Assembly: GCA_023525715.1 (NCBI GenBank)
Contig: CM042012.1
Location: 52,100,504-52,164,503, forward strand
Reading direction: 5' to 3'
DNA: 64,000 nucleotides
From: Cichorium intybus
Taxonomy: Eukaryota > Streptophyta > Magnoliopsida > Asterales > Asteraceae
Shown in pieces: positions 25,050 to 36,279 of the stretch (within the stretch, counting starts at the first letter, position 1; each line of letters starts with the position of its first letter). The notes beneath the pieces are model-generated. The model was not told where the DNA came from and did no database searches. It saw only the letters and a list, made by a program, of their open reading frames with translations. Both the position numbers and the translations under genes were made by a program.

Positions 25050-26794
25050 CTGGGCAGTCAATCGCGCGCAATAGCACCGCTATAGCGTTGCTATAGCGCA
25101 TATCGCCCCTCAACCGCGAAAAAAAATCACTTAGCGTTTTAAAATAGCGGTTCCGCTATTCGCGGCGCTATTTCACGCTATTTTGCGCAATTTTACCATC
25201 TGATATAACGGTAATATCGCGATATTAAAAAAAATTTAACTTTTGGACCAGGGTTTACCTAAAAGGCACACCCAATGACTAAGCCAAGTAGAACCGGGTT
25301 CACCTAAAAGGCACTCCCAGTCACAACCAGCTCAATGAGTGACTCTCTTAACCAAGCTTGGTATTTATAATAGGAGGGCTCACTCAGTGTTTTTATTTTT
25401 AAGCGATGTGGGACGACCAGTTCTTATTCTTCTTGTCATTTCATTCGTGTTAACATGCCATTTCTGTTGGTTGGTCCGACTAGTTCTTATTCTTCTCCTC
25501 GTTTCTCCTCGTCACTCTTCACATCGATTGAAATCAAGCAATCGAGTTCAGCCATTTCGTTCACTAAATAAGCAATCAAGCAATCGATTTTAGCTTTCGA
25601 TTGCAACTTTCGTTCATCCCGTCGAGTCCAGTCGAGCAATCGATTTTAGTCATTTCGTTCATCCCGTCGAGTCCAGTCAAGCAATCGAGTGCAGTCGACT
25701 TGGGATTGGATTGTCGATGACTTCCATTTCCATCAGTCAGTCCGTCGACTTGGGATTGAATTTCGAAGCTGTTAGCGAGTTCCGATTTCCATCAGTCATC
25801 CGTCGAATTGGGATTGGATTGAACGGCTCAATTGCAGGTTTGTGATTCGTTCTTCATTCTCGTTCATTCCAAGTTCCGATTGCAGGTTTGTGATCGATTG
25901 CAGGTTTGTTAAAGTGTCCAAGAGAGAATTTCAAAGCATTAGGTGTCTGATTCATGTTTAGGATTCCAATTTTTATGTAATTTATTGGAATTGCAGGTTT
26001 GTGATCGAATTGCAGTTTTGCAGGTCACTTCGTAGGTTTGACTTCACTTCGTGGGTTTGAATTCGTAATCGTGAAATTGTTTTTTAGTAATTTGAACCTC
26101 AAATTGTTAACCAGGTCACTTAATTTTTAGTAATTTGTGATCGAATTGCAGTTTTGCAGGTCACTTAATTTTGTTAACCAGGTTGAACCTCAAATTGTTT
26201 TTTAGTAATTTGGTTCAATTCCATTTTGTAATTTGGTTCAACGATTGTAATTTGGATAACTCAAAAGCCGTAGAAAGCATTTTGGATGGAGTTGCAGGTT
26301 CAATTCGTTCAATATGATTGGTTATTTTGCATTTCATAAGTGAACTTCTCAACATGTGATTCCACAACTTGATTCCGAATGTAAATATTCTTTCAAAATG
26401 TGATTGGTTTTGAAACATGTTTGAAGCTTCCAATTCAGTCCAACTATAGCTATTTCAGGTCCCATTTAGAATTTGAGATACCTTCCATTGATTAATCATA
26501 GGTTCTCATTTTATTTTATCATACACACCAAGTGTTTGATAAATTGCTCAAACCAATCTCAAAGCACCAGGATTATGTCAATTCTTGTTTTAAAGGAGTT
26601 AAAAGATAACTTAGGTTTTGGTGAATGCTAACAACTCATAAAAACTCTAATACTATAATATAAAATATTTACATAATAAATTTTTTATATAAAATAAAAA
26701 AACCGCTATACCACCGCTATACCACCGCGATAACCGCTAAATCAAATATCGCTTCGTGACCGCTATTTAGTTTTCGGCCGCGTTAACTGCATAG
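25050..26794. mobile_element. Non-autonomous hAT-type element, 1745 bp, TSD ctagcagc
   Basis: An exact 8-bp duplication ctagcagc (25042-25049, 26795-26802) flanks it. The ends are short imperfect inverted repeats (ctgggcagtcaa against ctatgcagttaa). Both subterminal regions are rich in cgctata and taccaccgc repeats. The interior (about 25330-26200) repeats gtcgagtccagtcgagcaatcg and ggtttgtgatcgaattgcag, resembling a captured 5' UTR and intron, but I recognise no protein. Confidence 0.75.
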
Positions 26795-27832
26795 CTAGCA
26801 GCTACTCCTGCTTATGACCAAGTCTCTACAAGGTAATCACCAAGTCGGATCTTGTCATAAACTATTATCGGTTTCAAGATTTTTTTTAAACTCTGAATTC
26901 CAATTTTATAACTATGTCTTTATGAACCTTTCACTCTTTATATGTATCCAAAGTATCTTATAATGATGCACTTTATTGCAGATGATCCAATCGGATGTTC
27001 TTCCGATGACATCTCAATACGTTATCCTGTCTTTTTCTCTCCTAACTCCATTCTGGTAATGTGTACTGTGACTTCCTATGGTTCTAGGGGTCTTTAGTCT
27101 ACTTGACTGAACCCTAAGACTGATTCGAGGTGCTATGATGTGCCGGTGAACCACACGCGCTCCATCAGAATACAAATGAGATTCTTTAACCATGAAGTCC
27201 TTTAACGTCAAATTACCACTTTGAAAAAATCTTTCAAATCATTACTATTACTTTCACCCCAATCATTTCCTAATGAAAACAAACCATCCAGTATTCCTAG
27301 TCAGACAATGTCCTGAATCCAACTTACTATGCCCTAAGCATCAAGTCATCAGGATATGTTCATGACATTTTGATCGATCCAAGAAACTTGTGGAACCCGA
27401 TCTAATCTTATTCCAAACCCTTTCAGAATCCAAAGATTATTTATAATCCTTGTGTCATGATTTTCGAAAAACTATTTCCTTTCGGAGACTCTTTTCATGC
27501 ATCTTGAATCTTATCAAGATTATGCTTACAATGGCTAGGTCTATGCTGACGATTTCATCTATCCAATAGATGTTTGTGAATTACGTGAGTATGTTGCACC
27601 TTCTTTATTTCTTTCATGCCAAGTCATCACACTTTGCAATGATAGGAAAAATCATTTCCTGGGGCTTTGCATCTTGAATCTCATCAAGATCATCTTGGCA
27701 GAGTTTCGATCTATCTTATAGACGTTTACAACCACCTGAGTATGCCGTATCTCTATTAAGTTTTCATAGCAATCTGTCTCTTAACACCAAGTCATTACAC
27801 TTTGTAATGAAAAAGACATTTCCTAGAAAAGA

Positions 27833-28295
27833 TGAGAGAAAAGATGTGTTTTTCGTACCCTGAAAAATGATAAAAAAACGGCTATAAAACCTGTCAAAAA
27901 CTGTCACTGCACGTGTAACACGGCCCGTGTTATCCTGACACGGCCCGTGTTATATTGCAAAATTGCTTCTGTCCAAACTGCTGACGTTTACACGGCCCGT
28001 GTTATCCTGACACGGCCCGCGCTGACATTTACATGGCCCGTGTTATCCTGACACGGCCCGTGTAATATTGCAAAATTGTTGCTGTAATCCTGACACGACC
28101 CGTGTTATCTTGACACAGCCCGTGTGAGGCTAATTTTCCAAAAATAACAAGTTTTGCTTTGTATCTTGATCAAATTCAAACAAGTGTGTACTCCACACAT
28201 CCTTACTTGTTTAATGTTTGTCAATATCACATTTGGTCAACAAAATTAATCCATTACACTTAAATACATATTGGTAATTTCACAAATCACCAACA
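27833..28295 (-). repeat. Copia-2 3' LTR (463 bp) with eight palindromes
   Basis: Starts tgagagaaaagatg and ends caccaaca on the + strand. It holds eight copies of a 13-nt palindrome acacggcccgtgt (27917-28125), several decayed by transitions (acatggcccgtgt, acacgacccgtgt, acacagcccgtgt). Confidence 0.88.
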
Positions 28296-28827
28296 AACCT
28301 CCCCCATTTAAGTGTAATCTTGATTAACTTAAACAAAACATAACTATAACAAACTGATGCATAAATGAAATATCGTGACGATTGAATTTCTCATTAGTGT
28401 ATTACACATTCCAAATATTCGAATATCAGGGTGTCACTAAGGATTGAACCCTTTCTATTCATTGTGAATACATGAAGATAATAACACACACCAGTTTACA
28501 TTTTCATAAGTTCTAACTTGACACTATTTTTACTAGCTTGTGTCCTATCCTTCAATAAGCATATCAAAGCTAAGTCCCAAGCTTCTTGAAGCAGCTAAAC
28601 TTCATGCTTATATAGGTAGTTCTTTTATTCTTGCACCTGTTTATGCAATTTTTCAAAGAACTACTAAGAAAATAAATTTCAACCTCCTTCACTTGCAGTA
28701 CTGAACAGATACCTTAGGATGATATAAACAATATGTGTTCTAATCTTCAAATATTAAGCTTTCCACATTGAATTCAACATCTAATCTTCCATTAGATGAG
28801 AATTGGGTATCTCAATATCAAAGATTT

Positions 28828-30340
28828 TTAGGTGGACTTCAAACCCATCCCTACAGCCGCCTTGTGCACAAGATCTCTCGCTAACCATTTAGTTAGATGA
28901 TCAGCTAAATTTAACTGAGTTCTTACAAACTCCACAGATATCACACCATTCGTTATGAGTTCACGAATTATACTGTGTCTAACATCTAAATGTCTAGACT
29001 TCCCATTATATACTTGACTGTAAACCTTAGCCAAAGTTGCAGCACTATCACACCTGATAGAAATGGTAGATATTGGTTTAGGCCATAATGGAATTTCATA
29101 AATCAAATTCCTTAGCCACTCTGCTTCTTTGCCAGCAGCAGCCAATGCTATGAATTCAGATTCAATGGTTGAACTTGTAATACAAGTCTGTTTCTTGGAT
29201 GCCCAAGAAATAGCACCTCCTCCTAGAAGGAATACCCAACCACTTGTGGAGGAGTGATCCTCCAAATTGTTAATCCAACTAGCATCTGAATAACCTTCTA
29301 ACATCGAAGGGTATCCACTGTATGTCAAACCATAATCCATGGTTCCTTTCAAATACTTGAATACTCTATTTATGGCTTGCCAATGATGTGAACTAGGATT
29401 GCTAGTATACTTACTGAGCTTTCCTACAACATAAGCAATATCAGGCCTAGTGCTAATCATGGCGTACATAAGACAACCAATAGCCCTTGAGTATTCTAGT
29501 TGAGAAACAGGAGATCCTTTATTAGGTAGAAGCTTAAGACTAGGATCTATGAGAGTGCTAACAGGAGAACAATTCTCAAAATTGAACTTTTTCAATATCT
29601 TCTCAATATAATGAGATTGAGTGATTGAAATACCATTGTTTCCACGTTTAATTCTTATACCAAGAATCACATCCGCCTCCCCCATGTCTTTCATGTCAAA
29701 ACTAGATGATAATAATTTCTTGGTTTTGTCAACTTCATCTTGACTAGTACCAAAGATCAACATATCATCTACATATAGAAAAATTATAACTCCTTTCCCA
29801 GAAGTATCAAATTTGCTATATACACACTTGTCATCTTGGTTTAATGCAAAACCATTCGACAAGATCACATCATCAAAATTTTGATGCCATTGTTTTGGTG
29901 CTTGTTTCAGACCATACAATGATTTCTTTAACTTGCAAACCTTGTTTTCATTCCCAGGCATCATAAACCCTTCAGGTTGTTTCATGTAAATCTCCTCATC
30001 TAATTCACCATTCAAGAATGCAGTTTTCACATCCATTTGATGAATTACAAGATTATGTATTGCTGCAAGAGCTAACAATAATCTAATAGTAGATATTCTA
30101 GCCACAGGAGCATAAGTATCAAAGAAGTCAATACCTTCTTTTTGCCTAAAGCCTTGGATAACCAATCTGGCTTTATACTTATCTATTGTTCCATCCACTT
30201 TCATTTTCCTTTTGAGGATCCATTTACATCCTAATACCTTGCATCCAGGGGGTAAATCAGCCAATACCCAAGTATTGTTATGCATGATAGAATCTATTTC
30301 ATCCTGAATAGCTTCTTTACAGAAATAAACATCCCTTGAA
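28828..30340 (-). CDS. Copia-2 reverse transcriptase and RNase H (intact segment)
   Basis: The C-terminal part of the copia polyprotein, open for 485 residues from the first Met (30285) and readable back to the insertion at 30341. The reverse transcriptase carries the catalytic aspartates in QMDVKTAF (about residue 85) and YVDDM (171-174). KSLYGLKQAPKQW is the family signature between them. RNase H follows with GYSDASW, ESEFIAL and RCDSAATL. It ends near GMGLKST. It cannot be translated as part of a whole polyprotein, because the nested LTR and upstream stops separate it from integrase and gag. It reverse-transcribes element RNA in virus-like particles when active. Confidence 0.85.
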
Positions 30341-30979
30341 GTGTAACACCCGGCTTTTAAAACAAAACACCCCTGAAAAATTTTTCATTTAAAACTATAA
30401 TAAAGGGGTATATTTTAGTAAAAACGGGTACAAGCGTATCAAGGAGAGTATAAAATACCGTAGTCTCCTTTGAAGTCGGGCTGCTACTGACAGCATCTAA
30501 GAGTCCTACTTCACGAGTCACGGACTCCATCTATTCCCCTATTAGGATCATGCTAACCTGCAGGGACATTTAACAAACGGTATGAGCTACAAAGCTCAGT
30601 GAGTAATCATTTCTGCAAATAACATGTATCAAATATATTCGTATATCTGTTCGGATATCGAATCCAAACTCATAGCCTTACTGGCTGACCATATATCTCT
30701 TAGGATTTCACATCCTAATTTTGTAGCCTTACAGGCTACTTCATGACAACCTGCAATTATCAAACCACATCAGTTATTTGCACAGATAATCATATCTATC
30801 GTTTCTGTCCCATGTTTCTTAGTCACAATGGACTGCATCATATATCATGGCTATATAAGCCGCACCCTGTGTCATAGCTATATAAGCTACACCAAAACAA
30901 TATCAATATATAAATCATAGCCCGCAGGCCGCATCAACTGGGTTTAATACCCGATATCATAGCCAAAAGGCCGTACCAT

Positions 30980-31395
30980 GTACCTGTAACAAAATCATAG
31001 CCCGAAGGCCGCATCGGAGACATAGCCCGAAGGCCGCACCGGAGGCATAGCCAACAAGGCCGCATCGGAGACATAGCCCAAAGGCCGCACCGGAGTCATA
31101 ACCAACAAGGCCGCACCCATTGGATATAGCATCCAGAATTAGTTATGGCTCACGGGTTAGCCCGCTGTTGCCTTGGCTCACGGGTTAGCCCGCTGTTGCC
31201 TAGACTCACGGCTTTATCCGGTCTTGTCTATATAAGTTTAGTACATCAAAATAAACCATGGCTCACGGGTTAGCCCGCTGTTGCCTAGACTCACGGCTTT
31301 ATCCGGTCTTGTCTATGTTGGTTTATATAGATATATCGACTCACAGCTCCGTTCTTGTCTATAACAGACTCACGGCTTATCTGGTCTTGTCTCTT
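30980..31395. repeat. Minisatellite repeats inside the solo LTR
   Basis: Two arrays. At about 30980-31110 there are 24-28 bp units with catagcccgaaggccgca and catagccaacaaggccgca. At about 31140-31395 there are units with ctcacgggttagcccgctg and actcacggctttatccggtc. Both are GC-richer than their surroundings. Confidence 0.75.
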
Positions 31396-31869
31396 CAAGC
31401 GTATCTTTGAACCATCAATTTCGTCCCACAATCAGTTTCAACCTGTAACAGTCCAATCATCATATATCATATATGGTATCAGTGAGATTACTCACCTGGA
31501 TGCTAGCTGCGTTTAAATTTCGGTTGTTTCTTGCCTTTGCGTGCACCACAACCATTTTGTCCCATACCTATTTATCCATTTATATACCAAATGAATATAG
31601 GTTAATAATCATCTACATTGACTCTAATACACTAGAGTTCAATACAATATCGTTATAAATAATGCCTAGTTAATAAACTTTCCGTTTACTAACTTTATAT
31701 GAATTTTACTATTCACCGAGGCCTTCGGATCGGTCTACAGTGCCCCCGAGGGGTCGGAAACTCAATCTAAAAATTTTCCCAAACTTTTCAGACCATAACG
31801 AGCCTATGGTCCAAATTTGAGCTAAAACGGACAAGCCAAGCAAAAGTTAGCATTTTAAAGTCCCTGTCT

Positions 31870-31955
31870 GAGGGGCGCACCCCGCCCAGACATGGGCGCA
31901 CTGCGCCTGGGCGCACCCCGCCAGGGGTTTGGGCGCACCGCGCCTGTCTCCTGCA
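31870..31955. repeat. GC-rich palindromic cluster in the solo LTR
   Basis: Copies of gggcgcac(c/t)gcgcc and gggcgcaccccgcc. The form ggcgcactgcgcc is a perfect C-centred 13-nt palindrome; the others are one or two changes from it. Confidence 0.65.
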
Positions 31956-32821
31956 GATGTCTCCTGTCCAGCCGCGATTTGTGCACTGTAGCACGCAGTT
32001 TTGGCTCATTAAGTCCTTAATCTAGTCCTTAATCGATTGGGGTTTGTTTCTAGGCTAAAACCTTATACTTTAACAAGGTTTTCAACCATCCAAAACAACC
32101 AAATCAATCAAAATGAAGAATTAGGGTTCTTAGTTCTAAAAACCCCAAACTTCAAATTCATCACTAATAGCAATCTACTTCCATTTTCTTGAGTTAAGTC
32201 CTTATTAGCATGACTTAATGGAAGCATTACATCAATTTAAACACATAATCATAACTGAAATTCATAAATTTCAGTTTCTATAAAAGTTCATCATGAACAC
32301 ACACAAAACTTAGGTTAAAATTCAATTTACTAACCTTTTATGCTTAGAAATCTTCAATTCCAAGCTAGGATTTCAACTTTCCACTTCAATTCTTCAAGAA
32401 CTTGCTGAAATCGTACCCCCCTTGCTCCTCCCGTTGCTGCACAATGGCTGGTCAAAGAAGAGAGTCAAACTCTCTATTTATACCTAAATTTCTTACATTT
32501 TTGGTCCTTAAGTTCTATTTCTTGAACTTTGACCACAAAATCAAGTTTTATTACAATAAAACTTTCATTTCTTACATTTTTGCCACAACCAACAATATTT
32601 TTCATATTTGGTCTTTCACATGGTCAAATGACCAAAATACCCTTTTTCGGTAAAACGACTCAAATTCAGTTTTTATAACATTTTAAGTCCAAAACTCAAA
32701 ATATTATTTCAACTAAATACTTTTTCTGTCCAAAAGACCAAATTACCCTTCTAAGGTAAAATGACCATTTTGCCCTTTTATTATAATTATATAATAAAAC
32801 ATGTCTTGGCGTTACATGAAG

Positions 32822-34067
32822 CCATAACTTCACTAAATGTCTTTGGATCCTCCTCAATAATATAACAATATTGATGTTCAGAGATGGTCTCATCTCTTGT
32901 TCCTTCAACTAAATAAAGTTGAAAATCAGATCCAAAAGACTTAGCTTTTCTTGTCCTAGTACTCCTCCTAGGTTTAGGTACAAAACTTGTACCAGCAGAG
33001 ACATCTTCTCCTTGAGTTGTGTTCTTGCTAGAAGATTGTTGAATCAAGTCCCTTGGTCTAGGTATAGAAGTAAATCTCTCTTCATCAAAGATAACATCTC
33101 TTGACTCTATAACAGTGTTCACAGACACCGAGTCATTAGATTCTATAGCATAAAATCTATATGCCTTGGAATGCTCAGCATACCCAATAAAGATGCAATT
33201 TATACCCTTTTCTCCCAAGTTTTTCCTTTTTGGTTCAGTGAGTCTTACAACAACTCTACAACCCCAAACCTTGAGATAACTCAAATTTGGCACCTTTTTA
33301 TGCCAAAGTTCATAAGGACTAGCCTTACTCTTTTTGTTTGGAGTTCGGTTCAAAATATAACAGGCTGTTAACATAGCCTCACCCCAAAATCATTCACTAA
33401 GACCAGAATAGGACAACATGGAATTAACCATTTCCTGCAAGGTCTTATTCTTCCTTTCAGCTACACTATTTTGTTGTGGTGTATAAGGAGCAGTGGTTTG
33501 GTGTATTATTCCGGTAGATTCAAAATAAATCGGATCATAATATTCACCACCCCTATCCGTACGCAAAACCTATATTAACTCATTCTTATGTAGCTCTACT
33601 TGTTGTTTATAAATTTTAAATTTATCAAGAGCTTCATCTTTAGAATGCAACAAATAAACATAACAATATCTAGATGCATCATCAATAAAAGTAACAACGT
33701 ACTTTTTGTTTCCTAGGGAAGGTGTTGCATGGAAATCACACAAGTCACTATGTATGAGTTCCAACACCTTGCTTTCCCTAACAACATCTTTGAAAGGTTT
33801 TCTAGTGATTTTAGTCAACATACAAGTTTTACATTTCTCAATATTCATATCAAAAGCATGAATCATACTTATTTTAGACATGTCTTTTAATCTCTTGTAA
33901 TGAATATGTCCTAGTCTAGCATGCCATAATTGTGATTTATTCAAACTATTGCTAGTACTAGTTGAAGCCATACAAATCGAATTATCATAAGAAGGATAAT
34001 TAAGATTAAGCCTAATTATACCATTACATACATATCCAAATCCCACAAAAGTACCATGTCTTGACAA
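32822..34067 (-). pseudogene. Copia-2 integrase region (stops present)
   Basis: Minus-strand frame pieces: pre-integrase and integrase at 34067-33570 (QLWHARLGHIHYKRL, LELIHSDLCDF, VTFIDDASRY); a stop (TAG) at about 33567; then RTDRGGEYYD, YTPQQNSVAERKN and a TGA where Trp is usual (SE*FWGE) near 33388; then 33374-32822 (MLTACYILNRTPNKK) to the broken EDPKTFSEVMAS. Most stops look like single transitions. Confidence 0.8.
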
Positions 34068-34139
34068 GACATACTTGTCACTTTCTAATACTTGTTTATA
34101 ACCACACTTACTTAATACAATTTCAGATAAGAGGTTCTT

Positions 34140-35340
34140 TCAAATCCCCGGTACATACACTACATTGTCTAAAGATAAACATTTGCCAGAAGTAAAGTTA
34201 AGTAAAATAGATCCTAGTCCCTTGATTGGTTCGGTAGCAACATTTCCCATCTTTACAACAGGTTCATCTTCAATTGGTTGATAGTCTTTAAACCAACGAA
34301 GATCCTTGCAAACATGACTTGTTGCACCCGAATCAACCCACCATGCAACATCATCATCGTGCACATAGAATGCTTCAGAAATCACAGAAACATAATTTTT
34401 CACATATTTAAGATTTTGAATAAAATCAGATTTCTGACCTTGTTGCTTGTCCGGATCCTTAGATCCACTTGGACCCACATCCTTGTCCTTGTTCACCTTA
34501 CGGAGGTGACAATCTTTCTTGAGATGACCCAGTTTGTTACAACCCCAACAATCCAACTTAGCCTTTTTGTTTGAAGACTTGTCATCTTTCCCTTTAAACT
34601 TCCTTTTACCTTTAAACTTATTGGAATTCTTAGATCCCTCTCCTTCCACCATGTTCACAGAAGAAGAACTAATTTGGTTCTTGCCTTTAGGATTATTATC
34701 GAGTTCTTGAGTCTTTAAAGACTCCTCAATCCGTAAATGGCTTCCAAGTTGAACCAAAGTCAACTCTTCCTTCTTGTGTTTTAAAGTGTGTTTAAAATCT
34801 TTCTAGGATGGGGGCAATTTGTCAATGATGACAGCCACAGAAATGGCTTCATCCATCTTCAAATTGTGTTGAGCAAATTGTCCCAAAATCCTTAACATTT
34901 CATGGTATTGTTCCATCACAGGCCTGGAATCAATCATTTTGTATCCCATGAAATTGCTTACAAGAAACTTCTTACTAGAAGCATCTTCAGCCATGTACTT
35001 GGATTCCAACGAATCCCATAGTTCTTTTGCAAATTCAACATTTTGATAAACATCAAACAGAGAATCAGACATACCATTGAGAATGTGACCACGACAGATG
35101 TAATCATCGTTTTCCCACTTTGATCTTCTTCTTGTTGCCTCCAGGGGTTCATCTTCAACAACTTCAGGCATGGGAGTACTTAGAACATACACCACTTTGA
35201 GGGTTGTGAGAAGAAAGTGTATCTTCTTTTGCCATCTCCTGAAATCTTGGCCTTCAAACTTGGTTGAAATCTTGGCCTTCAAACTTGGTTAACTTGTCAA
35301 ATTTGCTTGTCATATCTTTCACAGAAGTTTCATTTGCCAT
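34140..35340 (-). pseudogene. Copia-2 gag and protease region (broken)
   Basis: Gag starts at 35340 on the minus strand (MANETSVKDMTSKFDKL). A 25-bp tandem duplication (about 35240-35290, aaatcttggccttcaaac twice) shifts the frame after about 25 residues; the gag body continues in a shifted frame (FRRWQKKIHFLL) to a TAG at 34803, where Trp is usual. Beyond it come a CCHC knuckle (CWGCNKLGHLKKDC) and the protease motif WWVDSGATSHVC, ending at a TGA near 34138. Confidence 0.8.
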
Positions 35341-35496
35341 TGTTGCAGAAAATACTTTGATTTTTGTTAGAAATGGGGATGAACAATGGCTTGGATCCTT
35401 TGAAAATCGTGTAAATCACTTTCAAATCAAAGTATTTTGATGGTACTATCAAATCTTTGATTGGATAATCTTCAAAGGTTGTTCTAGACCAGAGAA

Positions 35497-35918
35497 TGAG
35501 AGAAAAGATGTGTTTTTCGTACCCTGAAAAATGACCAAAAACGGCTATAAAACCGGTCAAAAACTGTCACTGCGTGCGTAACACGGCCCGTGTTATCCTG
35601 ACACGGCCCGTGTTATATTGCAAAATTGCTTCTGTCCAAACTGCTGGCGTTTACACGGCCCGTGTTATCCTGACACGGCCCGTGTAATATTGCAAAATTG
35701 CTTCTGTAATCCTGACACGGCCCGTGTTATCCTGACACGGCCCGTGTCAAGCTAATTTTCCAAAAATAACAGTTTTTGCTTTGTATCTTGATCAAATTCA
35801 AACAAGTGTGTACTCCACACATTCCTTACTTGTTTAATGTTTGTCAAGATCACATTTGGTCAACAAAATTAATCAATTACACTTAAATACATATTGGTAA
35901 TTTCACAAATCACCAACA
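35497..35918 (-). repeat. Copia-2 5' LTR (422 bp) with six palindromes
   Basis: Matches the 3' LTR but has six copies of acacggcccgtgt, all perfect. The 41-bp length difference comes from the number of palindrome units. Confidence 0.88.
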
Positions 35919-35921
35919 AAA

Positions 35922-36279
<358 letters not shown>

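Larger units (their letters stand above)
16207..27829 (-). mobile_element. Large non-autonomous LTR element (LARD/TR-GAG-like), minus strand
   Basis: Two long direct repeats (16207-18782 and 23014-27829) flank about 4.2 kb. On the minus strand the LTR ends ...AAAACCTTTCA and is followed by TGGTATCAGAGCC (23012-22999), a Met-tRNA primer site. After removing two nested insertions with their TSDs (487 and 1753 bp), the right LTR is 2576 bp, exactly the measured length of the left. The interior has only a broken gag; no protease, integrase or reverse transcriptase is seen. It would depend on another element's proteins. Copia-2 abuts its right end. Confidence 0.8.
23014..27829 (-). repeat. Non-autonomous element 5' LTR (right), carrying two nested insertions
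   Basis: Matches 16207-18782 throughout, with insertions at 24476-24954 and 25050-26794. It ends at cctagaaa (27829), four bases before the copia-2 LTR. A fifth hairpin (H5, 27123-27177) matches H1, with one outer-arm pair lost (CGAAT to CAAAT). Confidence 0.8.
30342..32816 (-). mobile_element. Solo LTR of a gypsy-type element (2475 bp), TSD tgaag
   Basis: Begins tgtaacacccgg and ends ggcgttaca. It is flanked by an exact tgaag duplication (30337-30341, 32817-32821). It interrupts the copia-2 frame between the Ser and Arg codons of ...EVMAS / RDVYF..., which join perfectly when it is removed. There is no internal domain and no second LTR, so it is a solo LTR left by LTR-LTR recombination. Minus orientation is inferred from the ...GGGTGTTACA end shared with the gypsy element at 36280. 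Confidence 0.82.
27833..35918 (-). mobile_element. Ty1-copia element 2, minus strand, with a nested solo LTR
   Basis: LTRs at 27833-28295 (3') and 35497-35918 (5') flank a minus-strand gag, integrase, reverse transcriptase, RNase H order. A pyrimidine run (cctcccccattt, 28298-28309) gives the minus-strand purine tract. A gypsy-type solo LTR at 30342-32816 splits pol. No matching target duplication is seen (aaaga on the left, aaacc on the right), so one flank was probably rearranged after insertion. Confidence 0.88.

Noticed and set aside
27917..28125. CRISPR-like array of short palindromic repeats
   Set aside because: The DNA is a plant nuclear retrotransposon LTR; spacing is irregular, units are 13 nt and no cas genes exist.
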